Assembly: GCA_029962745.1 (NCBI GenBank)
Contig: CM057156.1
Span: forward strand, 25,285,502-25,349,501
Origin: Echinometra lucunter
Taxonomy: Eukaryota > Echinodermata > Echinoidea > Camarodonta > Echinometridae
Direction of reading: 5' to 3'
Length of the DNA: 64,000 nucleotides
The position numbers and the translations under genes are program-made. Below the pieces are notes generated by a model, which was not told the DNA's origin, made no database searches, and saw only the letters and a list, made by a program, of their open reading frames with translations. Shown here in pieces: positions 1 through 9,621 of this stretch. Numbering within the stretch: the stretch's first letter is position 1; each line of letters starts with the position of its first letter.

Positions 1-523
1 TGAAGATTGGGGTTTTCAAGCATACCAATGCACCTTTTACTCAATGAATCCAGGGTGAGTAAATAATTACCATTTCGAATTCACCTAAAAGACACTATCA
101 TAACAGCGCTGTAACCATTAATATGAATATGCATGTATTTGCTCATTACTTTCTTACAAACTGATCAATTTTAATGTCGAAACCATTATTATGTCCGTCT
201 AGCACCATCTTTTAATCTAATAATGGCGCTTGCAACTCCTAACAAACATTAACGATTTCTTCAGCACCGCTGAAATGGTTAAGAACCTAGTTCTGGGCCC
301 TGCCTTTAAACAGTTTTTATCAATTCAATTTGATCAGTTAAAACTCTATACTGATGAGGTAGCTCGGAGTTGATAATTCTGCGACCAAATTGAGGACTTG
401 TGATCAATGAAGATCAATCGTAACTCTTTATACCACAGGGCTCTTGAAATTTTAACTGATTAAGCAAAGTTATTTATACGAGCCTGTACGCTCACGATTT
501 TTTTTTTCGTAAGGATACAGTCC
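1..523. other. Intergenic, 3' side of the SLC35G-like gene
   Basis: AT-rich DNA with no open frame or repeat that I recognise. It must contain the 3' UTR and polyadenylation site of the minus-strand gene ending at 524, but no canonical AATAAA stands out on that strand. Confidence 0.5.
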
Positions 524-1624
524 TTACCCGTTCAAATCTTCCCTTAGCTCGGAAGGCACGTCTTCCTTCTCTTTCAGTCGTTTCTTAAGCTCACGGTTGG
601 CCGATATCGTCATACCAACTGCGCTCCCGACGACCAAAATCGCACCGACAACGGTCCACGCGTTGGGTATGATGTCGAATATTACAAAATCGAACACGAA
701 TGAAAGGAAGATGTCATTAGTTCGAATGATAGATACAACCAGAGCTGGTTCGGTCTTAACGGCGAGTGTGACCGCGACTTGCTCGAGGAATCCTGTTACT
801 GAGAGCCCAATCACATACCATCGGTCGATCCCGCAGTGAGGATTCGTCCATTCACCGAGTGCTATGGTCGCGACCACACTGCAGAACATGGCGATGAATC
901 CATACAGAAATATGATGGCATGAGCATCAATGCGCAATATCTGCATGAATCTCAAGATGATGGTGTTCGCGGCCAAGACGACGGCGCCCATGATCGCGCA
1001 TAATATTCCAGAAAACTTTCCGACGTCACCTCCGCCGAATATGAACGGTGGTTGAACGACGAGGGTTACGGCGATGACAGTGAGACACGAGAAGAACACT
1101 ATCGCGACCGAACATCGCTCTCCGAGACATATTCGCGCGAAGATGCCCGTGAAGACTGGAGAACTGTAGAGCACTGCTTTGGCTGTAGCGACTGGGATGG
1201 TCTGAAAGGCGAAGTAGTTTAGGAAGGCACTAAGAGAACCGACCGACGCTCTCGACAATATCAGCATAAACGTCTTGAAAGGGAATCTAAGTGAAACCCT
1301 ATAAAATACCAGGTGAGGTAGAGAGAAGAGCACTTGAGCTAGTCCGCGGAAGAAGAGAATCTGAGTTGCAGCCACCTTACCTGCGAGAAGCTTGATACAT
1401 AAAGAACTTGCAGTACCAACGCAAACTGATGCGATGGCCCATGCAACTCCTCTGTGACGGTACAACGTTTCACGGCTTATTCTCCATCGAGGAGACACGG
1501 ACAGTGTGGCTGTACTTTCCCTCTTAATAATGCCTTCGCCAACCTCATTGCCTTTAACATCGATCTCGTGATAGCCGATGTCATCGTGTCCTGTCTGGAG
1601 GTCGGTTCTCTTTCGCTTGAACAT
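524..1624 (-). CDS. SLC35G1: SLC35G-type DMT-superfamily membrane transporter
   Basis: A complete intronless frame of 366 residues encoding a ten-helix transporter of the drug/metabolite transporter (EamA) fold. The N-terminal ~55 residues are polar and cytosolic-looking. Two EamA repeats follow: helices 1-5 at roughly residues 58-192 and helices 6-10 at roughly 204-345, ending in a Lys/Glu-rich tail. The first repeat carries the typical segment ATAKAVLYSSPVF followed by a LGE near residue 168, and the second the related EPALVVSIIRTNDIF. Length and layout match SLC35G (TMEM20-like) proteins, for which human SLC35G1 is linked to calcium-store regulation; the substrate is unknown and I assign none. 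The start is set by an in-frame TAA five codons upstream of the Met at 1624. No neighbour suggests a pathway. Membership in the family is well supported; orthology to G1 rather than another G member is inference. Confidence 0.88.
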   Translation of the reverse strand: MFKRKRTDLQTGHDDIGYHEIDVKGNEVGEGIIKRESTATLSVSPRWRISRETLYRHRGVAWAIASVCVGTASSLCIKLLAGKVAATQILFFRGLAQVLFSLPHLVFYRVSLRFPFKTFMLILSRASVGSLSAFLNYFAFQTIPVATAKAVLYSSPVFTGIFARICLGERCSVAIVFFSCLTVIAVTLVVQPPFIFGGGDVGKFSGILCAIMGAVVLAANTIILRFMQILRIDAHAIIFLYGFIAMFCSVVATIALGEWTNPHCGIDRWYVIGLSVTGFLEQVAVTLAVKTEPALVVSIIRTNDIFLSFVFDFVIFDIIPNAWTVVGAILVVGSAVGMTISANRELKKRLKEKEDVPSELREDLNG

Positions 1625-1740
1625 TGCCAGAGACTGTTATCCTTTGAATGTCTGTAAGCCGCCTTAGTGGGGTCCTGTGATGACCAGGTTCCGTCAATCT
1701 GAAATGAATTGAGTTTGAATAACACGAGACTCAAAGGCAC

Positions 1741-2130
1741 ACTTCTTCACAATAATGCAAATTTATACAAAAAAAACCCCCAACAAACTGTCTAACATTG
1801 TCAAAATGTAATAAGTCGTTGGTGGTTGAAAACGGTGCTAATTAATGTACATACATTGGTCAAATAACTTTTTATGACACTAAGCATTGTCATTTGACCC
1901 TGATCATGCTGATCCTACTAGATAAAGCTATAGAATTAAAACAGCGAGGTGAGGGTAAATATTTGAAGAAATTTAACATGCTTTAGGGTAAAAAAAATTC
2001 TTGTACTCTACTTTGATAAAAGTGGCCAAAGTCATACTGCACACAATCATTTCTCTTTGAATTACACAGAACATTGCTCAACCACTTTATTTTATGGTAG
2101 CAGGATCCCGTCAATAAAATAAACTCCCGA
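1741..2130. other. Intergenic DNA, nothing recognised
   Basis: Upstream side of the SLC35G-like gene, so promoter and any 5' UTR exon should lie here. I see no TATA box or other element that I can support. Confidence 0.4.
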
Positions 2131-2220
2131 CACGTTGCAATGCCATTTGCAATACGTTGTAATTATAACTGCAACACGACGCAAATTTTTGCTATACGTT
2201 GCAATTCGATTTGCAACGTG
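2131..2220. repeat. Imperfect palindrome (hairpin) of TTGCAA motifs
   Basis: Begins CACGTTGCAA and ends TTGCAACGTG, with further TTGCAA/TTGCAAT motifs between. It can fold as one hairpin of about 90 nt. It is probably a small inverted-repeat element; no target duplication is evident. Confidence 0.6.
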
Positions 2221-2418
2221 TAGCTGAAATTAACATCGTGTTGTTACTCCATTACAACTTGACGTTAATGAGGAAGGGGGAACCCAAGTGGGGGGGGGGG
2301 GGGGGGTAACTAAAAGGGGTGCTAAGTGGGGGAGATCCGGATGGGGGAACCAAGTTGAGTAATACACGCATGGGATGATTGGTCATTACTTTTTTAGAGG
2401 GATAGGCTTTAATCTAAT

Positions 2419-2957
2419 GCCCGGCGCACACTGCGCGATCCGACTGCGATCTGCGTTTAGAAAAATTTGTTATAGCATTTGACATGAATAATCAAACATG
2501 TAAAATCTTAATGATCAAAGTTCCTCAAAGTCGTGTGAATACTAATATCCGAATTCCAGGCTACTGCAAGCCTCCCTGTAGGAATAAAAGCAAACTCTAT
2601 TCCGAATCGTAGTGACGTAATTGCAGTCTTGCGATAGGCTACGATTTGAAACCGATTTGGCCTTTACTCTGACCAAAAGGCTTGCAGTTAACCAATCTTT
2701 CGATTTTAGCATTCCTGTCATTATTCCGAATCGTAGTGATGTAATTGCAGTCTTGCGATAGGCTACGATTTGAAGCCGATTTGGCCTTTACTCTGACCAA
2801 AAGGCTTGCAGTTAACAAATCTTTCGATTTTAGCATTCCTGTCATTATTCCGAACTTCAAATAAGATAAATTTACTCGTTTAAACTTTCATATTTAATGC
2901 AAGATGCCATTCGTTAAAAAACTGGGTCGCAGTCGGATCGTATAGTGTGCGGTGGGC
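2419..2957. mobile_element. MITE with ~32-bp terminal inverted repeats and internal duplication
   Basis: The left end (GCCCGGCGCACACTGCG, then CGATCCGACTGCGA) is mirrored by the right end, whose complement reads GCCCACCGCACACTATA, then CGATCCGACTGCGA. Inside, a unit of about 124 bp containing TTCCGAATCGTAGTGA is repeated twice in tandem (about 2599-2848). No transposase frame is present, so this is a non-autonomous DNA transposon. I could not fix a target duplication, so the superfamily is open. Confidence 0.8.
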
Positions 2958-3122
2958 TTTAAACTAAACTTCTAATTGGCCAAGATTTACTGGTCATTTC
3001 CAAGATGACCGCCTATCAATACAGAGCACAACAAACAGTTCCTCTGGATCACCAGTGGTGATTATAATACTTGAATTAATACAAGACCCATGTGATATAA
3101 AGCAGAATGAATGACATCATAT

Positions 3123-3530
3123 TTAACCCTAATACTCCCGGGGTATTTCAAAGCTTGTTATTACCGGGGAGGGGCCATTATGGCCCCCCCCCTGAGATCT
3201 CGGCCATGGGTCGCCCGATTGCCTCAAAATTTTGCACAAGGGTAAAGAATTATGTAATCTACAAAGTTGTATAGCTAAATTTACGAAAGTTCTTTTATTA
3301 TTTTTTTAAATTAATTTATGCTTATTTATGCAAGAAATCATAGATTTTGGTATTTCTCACTAAATAAAGCCTTAGGAATAGCAATTTTTGGTACAAATGT
3401 CTTTAATAACTCCCTCATCAATTCCTGAAAGCAAAAAATAGGTTGTGGTAATTATTTCTTATGTATTTTATTGTTTTTCAATTTTCTTATGTATTTCTTT
3501 GTTTTTCGTCTTTTCTTCTTTTTTTTCATC
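3123..3530. mobile_element. Truncated piggyBac-like MITE
   Basis: Starts at a TTAA followed by CCCTAATACTCCCGG. It resembles the reversed right end of the complete element at 48207-48985 (TTAA, CCCTAAATAGCCCGG) and shares with it the interior segment around 3445-3515 (CTTATGTATTTTATTG and CTTATGTATTTCTTTG against 48595-48665 reversed). The other end is lost where CT-rich DNA begins. Confidence 0.6.
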
Positions 3531-4000
3531 TCTCTCTTACTTTTTCTATCCTCACTTTTTCTCATTCTCTTTCTTTTTCTTTCTTTTCCTGTCTTCTTGG
3601 CTTCCTCTCTCTCCCCCCTTTTCTGCCTTTGTCTCTTTGTCTTTTCTCCTCTTTCACTCTTCTTTTTCTCTTTTCATTCCCCCTTTTTTTTCTTCTTCTC
3701 TCATTTCTACGTCTTTTTCTTTTCTCTCTCTCTCTCTTTGACTGCTCTTGGTTAGTTTGGATCTTTTTCTTTTTTAGCGCGCGATATTTTTGTTACGTCA
3801 TTTTTTTCTCTCTCTCCTCTCTTTTTCTTGGTTGCTTGGTTTCCTTGGAGTTTCTGTGCGCTTTGCACTTCTTTGTTTCCTTTACTTTTTATTGCGTCAT
3901 CCTTACCTCCCCCTTCTCTCTCTCCTTCTCACTTTCTCTCCCTTTCTCTCTCTATCTCTCTCCTCTCTCCTCTTTCCTCCTTGGTGGGCTCGGTATCCAT
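3515..4000. repeat. Polypyrimidine (CT-rich) low-complexity tract
   Basis: Almost pure C/T on the plus strand. It leaves several overlapping open frames rich in Phe, Leu and Ser in all three frames, which is the mark of composition rather than coding. Confidence 0.9.
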
Positions 4001-4192
4001 GGAGCCTTTTGCGCCTTTGCGCTTTGCGCTCTTTATGTTTGATACTTAATAAAATTTTCATCATTACCTGATAAAGGCCTATGGCTGAAAATTTGTAAAT
4101 TTCACGTCTGACGAAATTTGTTTATTTATTGGTATCTTTCCTTTTCTTATTCAAACATTCCGGAGCAGAACTCATATTTTGATTATATATAT

Positions 4193-4749
4193 ATGCAGCA
4201 ATGGAAATGCATACTTGAAAAACCACCTGAGGTCGGGACACTTTAGGTAGAGACACCTCAAGTCGACAACGGGATTTAGAAAATTTTCGAGCAAAATAGA
4301 GTCCATACTGTACGTATGGGTGCCTGATATACCTGCCTGCATGTTATTGAACTTTATTGGAAAAAATAATCTGTTCAACCTCTCTAGCTGTCGCCTGTAT
4401 TTTATCACACCTCTTTATTTTTATTTAGAATAATTAACATTAACATTAATTATGTTTCAATCCTTAACATTTTCAACTCAAAGTTTGTACAGTGGATGAC
4501 AGGAAGGGGTTGGTAAATAAATCGGAGGATGGTCGTCGACTTGAGGTGTCTCGACCTCAAGTGTCCCGACCTCAGGTGGTTTTTCAGGTGTGCATGTCGA
4601 CTTGAGGATGCCATGAAGTACGATAGTCCGTGCCCGCACCGACACGTATAGAATATACATATTTTGCTTAAAAAATTCGAAGTCCTTTTGTCGTCCTGAG
4701 GTGTCTCGACCTCAGGTGGTTTTTCAGGTATGCATTTCCATTGCTGCAT
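4193..4749. mobile_element. MITE family A, copy 1 (GCAGCAATGGAAAT ends)
   Basis: Terminal inverted repeats of about 45 bp. The left end begins ATGCAGCAATGGAAATGCAT and then has AAAAACCACCTGAGGTCG; the right end is its complement. The interior is rich in GTCGACTTGAGG/CCTCAAGTCGAC motifs in both orientations, so much of the element folds on itself. It sits in a (TA)n tract. Copies of the family are also at 54750-55020 and 59998-60604. Confidence 0.85.
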
Positions 4750-4767
4750 TTATATATATATATATAG

Positions 4768-5075
4768 AAACACGAAGTAAAAATCGATTTCCTTTCATAA
4801 GAATAGTAATTATCATCGGCATTAGTAAGGAAACTGAAATGCGAGCGAGCGCTTCCCAATGTCCCATTTTCTTCTTTTTTTTTCTTGTTTTCCACTTTCA
4901 TTTCACTTTTTTCCTTCCTTTTCCTTTCTTTTCTCTTTCTTTTTTCTTTTTCCGTTTTGCTTTTTTTTTCTGGTTTGGAAATTATTGGGGGGGGGGGGGG
5001 CCAAATTATATCTTTGCCCTCCCCGAAATTTTCTCGACTCCCCCCCCCCCCCGGATCGACGCCTCATCTGTAACG
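4768..5075 (+). repeat. Pyrimidine-rich dispersed module, copy 1
   Basis: Contains GATTTCCTTT, AGAATAGTAATT, CATCGGCA, then GCGAGCGAGCGCTTCC, a long CT tract, a poly(G), TATCTTTGCCC, a poly(C) and GGATCGACGCCTC. The same order of blocks recurs at 8945, 18820 and, reversed, at 52700. Function unknown; probably part of a non-autonomous transposon. Confidence 0.7.
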
Positions 5076-5099
5076 TAGAGGTTGGAGTAATGTCGTTGC

Positions 5100-5969
5100 A
5101 GTTGCCTTCCATTCGATAGCTGGATAAATTTCCTTCAATTTCTACCAAACTTGTTTAATTTCGACAAGAAATACGTAAGTTATGAGACTTTTCCTTATTG
5201 ATTTCCGTGGTTTTATGATCATTGTAGAAATTGATATTTTTCATATTTCCTGATACACCCTGAAAATATGGTTTATTGGAGCTGAAAGATAGGATCTTTT
5301 CTCTCGATTGGTATATGGCTATGCTGCGTGCAATGGTGTGCATTTGCTCTACGAAGTGCTTGTTGAGAGGAGAAAAAAAATGACAACCAGCAAGTGAAAA
5401 ACGTTGTGTTTACGTTGTCTAAGCCATCATAAAATCACCATTGCGAAAAGTAATGAATACGTTTTACGCTCCACACAAAACACAATGTCTGGCGACACTA
5501 ACAAAGGATGTAGCTCGGGCATGGACGAATATTATTGGCCTATGACATTAGGCTGTCACCTCAAAGGCATGCACGCTGAAAGGAAAGAAAAATATCTGCA
5601 CAAATTGTTGTATGGTTTAGGGAAGAACAAACTTGGATATTGTTGATGTACGTGCATGTTTCGTTAAACAAACAAACCCTCAAAGGAGACCTACAATATG
5701 TCATCTACATTTTGATTATTTATAGTCCCTTCTCTGATAGACATAATGATAATAATAATAATAACAATAATAATAAGAAGAAGAACAGTGGGTAGCACTC
5801 ATGTCCGTCATAATTGACGCTCCTGACGCTCCACTTTCATTACCTCTGCCTAATTTCGCAAAGTATATAATAAAGATTTATTGTACCTACCTCAGTATCA
5901 AGAGTCACGCAAAATCATCACTGCCCCAGCCCTTCAAACAAAAATAATTTACAAGCAATGCTTTCATGA
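5100..5969. other. Intergenic DNA, nothing recognised
   Basis: An 80-residue plus-strand frame at 5404-5646 has no recognisable domain and no supporting splice or family signal. A short (AAT)n/(AAG)n microsatellite lies near 5747-5787. Confidence 0.4.
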
Positions 5970-6166
5970 GCGATATAATTCATGAAAGGTCCGGATGAGT
6001 TTATGTAGCTTGAATCATCAGGCCAATACTACGCGATATAATTCATGAAAGGTCCGGATGAGTTTATGTAGCTTGAATCATCAGGCCAATACTACGCGAT
6101 ATAATTCATGAAAGGTCCGGATGAGTTTATGTAGCTCGAATCATCAGGCCAATACTACGCGATATA
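5970..6166 (+). repeat. 63-bp tandem repeat, three copies
   Basis: Three nearly identical units beginning GCGATATAATTCATGAAAGG at 5970, 6033 and 6096, followed by a partial fourth unit (GCGATATA). Only a base or two differ between copies, so the duplication is recent. Confidence 0.95.
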
Positions 6167-6509
6167 CTGATAGGTGCGCTGAACAACGATGGAAGCATGA
6201 TGCCATCGAACTACATCGTGTTTGTTGATGTCCGAAGCGTCGCGGGGTCACCGAGTGACCAGCTTGTGGCGCCCATGACCTCCAATATGCCCAGTGCATC
6301 AAATTACTCTCACAATGAACTATTTAGACCACTTTGGGCCGCGGTTAGCGATGAGTGACCTAGTTTAGCCATACGATTGCTCACCCGGCTTTCCTATTCG
6401 TTAGTGTATAATCACTGATCTAGTATGAAAGTGGTATATCATAGGTATTATCATGAAAGCATAAGCGGATCCGGGGGAGCCGAAGCGGCCACGGCCCCCT
6501 TATTGGCGG
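6167..6509. other. Intergenic DNA, nothing recognised
   Basis: Unique-looking sequence without an open frame or repeat that I can name. Confidence 0.4.
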
Positions 6510-6516
6510 AGCAAAA

Positions 6517-6562
<46 letters not shown>

Positions 6563-7090
6563 GGGGGGGGAAAGGGAAAAAAAAGGAAGAAAGAAGAAAA
6601 AAGAGAAAAATGCAACCAAAAAAGTTAAATAAATAAAAACATAACATGTAACTTTAAGTCAGGGCCGTCGATAACGGGGAGGGTGTGTGTATGTGGGGGG
6701 CGGTGTGAACCCCCCCCCCCCACTGCTTAGGGTTTCGTCGGTAAATCTGCGCTGCCGTGGGGAAAAATGAAAAAGGGGGAGAGAAAAAATGAGAAGGTGA
6801 AAGAAAAAAAAGAAAGAAAAAAGGGAAAAAGAAGAGAAAGAGGAAAGAGAAAAAAGGAAAAGGAGAGATAAAAAAAGGAATAGAAAAGGAAAAGAGAAGG
6901 AAGAAAAAGAAAAAAAAAAGAGAGACAAGAGAGGGGGAAAAGGAAAAGAGGAAAACAAGGAAGAAAATGGATGAGAAAGACAGTGATGACAAGGTAAAGA
7001 GAAGAAAAGTCTCGGAGAGAGAAAGAGAGGTTCCGAGGTTGTGCTCGCGGGTACGGTGCAGACGTGGAGCCGGGGGGGGGTGGGGGGGAA
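6510..7090. repeat. Purine-rich low-complexity region with (GA)n and poly(G)
   Basis: (AG)n at about 6511-6551 runs into a poly(G), followed from 6660 by GTCAGGGCCGTCGAT, a poly(C) and several hundred bases of G/A-rich DNA. The order resembles the dispersed pyrimidine module in reverse. Open frames here on either strand are compositional. Confidence 0.8.
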
Positions 7091-7339
7091 TGATGGACCA
7101 TGTTGGGGCAGGAAGGGTTGTCCTGGCTGTACTATGTCGGTATTCTTGCTTGATCCTTCATCATCCTTGGCAAATTTTGATATTACGCAATTGGCGCGCT
7201 CTCTGTATTATACCGATGGTAGGCCTATGACGGGGTCGTCCAGTTATCAGGTTACCCAGCCCTTCTTCGAGTCCGGACTGGAATCTACATTTCATAGAAA
7301 ATTTTGTCGGTCGCTCGCTTCGCCCTAGTATAAACAGAA

Positions 7340-8712
7340 TGGTTTCAGACAGCAAGCGAGGTGCTCAAATAGAGTCATATTTGGCAAATGGGGATTTAAT
7401 GTTACTTAGATATCTTTTAGGAGTGTATTTTTGATGACAAATAACACTTCTATATACAATGAAGAAGAGTGTATAATTTGCCTCGCTCGCTGCGCTCGCT
7501 CGTATAGAACTGATGAAGGATAGTTTCGCCTTTTTGGCATATAGACAATCGAATACATACTTTAGATATCCTATATGTTTAAATGTATTTTGATGACAAA
7601 ATAACATTCATGCTATGGAAAAGGGTGTATATATTTTCTTGCTCGCTGCGCTCCCTCGTATAATATTCACATAGGGGATCGTTTCCGAAAAGCAAAAGAA
7701 TTCGGTTACCAAATATATGATCTAGATATCTTACTGGTCTAAGTGTATTTTGACGAAATAACAAGAAAAAGAATGTATATTTTTCCTCGCTCGTTGCGCT
7801 CGCTCGTATAATATTAAGTACGGGATCGTTTTGGAATAACAAAAGAATTAGGCAAGCGAGATGACCAAATATATCATTTAGATACCTTTCAGCCCATTAA
7901 GTATTTTTATGAAGAATAATGACGTCAACCATGAAAAGGAGTATATATTTTTCTCGCTCACTTCGCTCGCTCGTATAATATTTAGATGCAGGATAGTTTT
8001 TGAAAGCGAATGAATTCGACAAGCGAGGTGACCGAAGATATGATTTAGATATCTAATACTGGCCTAAGTGTATTTTGACGAAATAACATGAAAAAAGGTG
8101 TATAATTTTCCTCGGTCGCTGCACTCGCTCGTATAATATTCAGATATGGGATCGTTTGGAATAACAAAAGAATCGGGCAAGCGACCAAATATATAATATA
8201 GATACCTTTCGGCCCATCGTGTATCTTAATGAAGAATAATCACCTCAACCAGGAAAAGGAGTATCTATAATTTTCCTCGCTCGCTTCGCTCGCTCGTATA
8301 ATATTAAGATACAGGGTGGTTTGGGAAAGCGAATGAATTCGGCAAGCGAGGTGACAAAAATAATTTAGGTATCTAATAGGCCCATCGTATATTTTGATGA
8401 AGAATTATCACTTTTGCCATGATAAGGAGCTCTATATATTTTTCCTCGCTTGCAAACGGGTGAATGAATAGGTTATGATTTAGATATCTTATTGGTCCAA
8501 ATGTATTTTGATGACAAAATAACATGAAAAAGAGTGTATATTTTTTTTTCTCGCTCGTATAGTATTTAGACACAGGATGTTTGGGGAAAGTGAATGAATT
8601 CTGCAAGCAAAGTGACCAAATTTATGCCATCTGGTACTTTGATGAGGAATCATCACTTCTAAAACGAAAAGGAGATTAATTCCTTGCTCGCTACGCTCGC
8701 TCATATACATGT
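7340..8712 (+). repeat. Degenerate satellite with GCTCGCTGCGCTCGCTCG palindrome, array 1
   Basis: About nine units of roughly 150-165 bp. Each is marked by CTCGCTCGCTGCGCTCGCTC (near 7484, 7639, 7786, 7951, 8110, 8276 and degenerate later copies), followed by GTATAATATT and separated by blocks such as TTTAGATATCTTA, GTGTATTTTGATGA and GTGTATAATTTTCC. Copies have diverged and some palindromes are broken (8445, 8550). Related arrays lie at 18050-20070 in the opposite orientation and at 53140-53830. Confidence 0.85.
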
Positions 8713-8944
8713 AAAAGTCACCAAATCTGGTTGAAATTGAATGAAAACATGTAGGAGAGACGAAGGAAAATGTGATAGAGGCACACAATTGAAAGTGCCC
8801 CGTGGGCTTTATACGGTTTAAGTAGTAGACGTTGGTCGTCGGTAATCGATGGCAATGTTTGTCGGTAATCAGTGGCCTCTACACCCCCCCCCCTCCACAC
8901 TGAAAAAAGGTCTAGCGACGCCCCTGGGAAGGGCAACCATAACA

Positions 8945-9180
8945 CAAGATGCAAACTGATTTCCTTTTAGAAGAATAGTAATTTTCATCGGCACTGGTTA
9001 AGATATACTTAAATGCGAAGGAGCGAAGCCCAGTGTTTTCCCAGTATTTTCTTTCTTTTTCCTTGTTTTCCGCTTTCATTTCACTTCCTTCCTTCCTTTT
9101 CCTTTCTGTTCTTTCAAAATGATATCTTTGCCCCCCCCCCCCCCGAAATTTTCGCAGGACGACGCCTGGGGGGGGGGGGG
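8945..9180 (+). repeat. Pyrimidine-rich dispersed module, copy 2
   Basis: Same block order as 4768-5075: GATTTCCTTTTAGAAGAATA, TTTTCATCGGCA, GCGAAGGAGCGAAGCC, CT-rich DNA, TGATATCTTTGCCC, poly(C) and GACGCC. It directly follows satellite array 1. Confidence 0.7.
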
Positions 9181-9621
9181 GGGTGATATATCTAAGGATA
9201 GAGCTAGCTTGCTTTTTGTCTTTGTGTATGTTACGTTAAATTGCAACCTCTTCCCGGCATGTCAGGGGTCCCCTCTCTCTCTTTACTTCTTGTTTTCATT
9301 GTTTTTGCCCTACTTCTTTCTCCCTCTTTCTCCCTTTTTTTGACTGCAAAGTTCTGACTACTGTTTCTATTTTTACCTCCTCACTGTTTCATTGCTTATC
9401 ACTTAAGCATCTATCTTATGTATGTATGTTGTAAATACGTTAGCATTCGGTGTATTAGACTTACATAGCTATTGTTCTTTGCCCTGTGAACTTAAAGCCA
9501 TATTCAAAGTAATTTGCTGAGGTATTCTTCTGAGGTACCTAATTAAAGCTTTGCTTCTCCTGATCACCTCGTCTTTCTTATACTTACTTATGGATACTTA
9601 TGGATGCTTCTGAACACAGGC

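Noticed and set aside
3445..4071. Overlapping Phe/Leu/Ser frames that look like membrane proteins
   Set aside because: All three frames are open because the DNA is nearly pure C/T. Similar false frames occur at 4859-5119, 6654-7101 and 28426-28818.
5404..5646. 80-residue plus-strand frame
   Set aside because: No recognised domain, no splice or repeat support, and its length is within chance.
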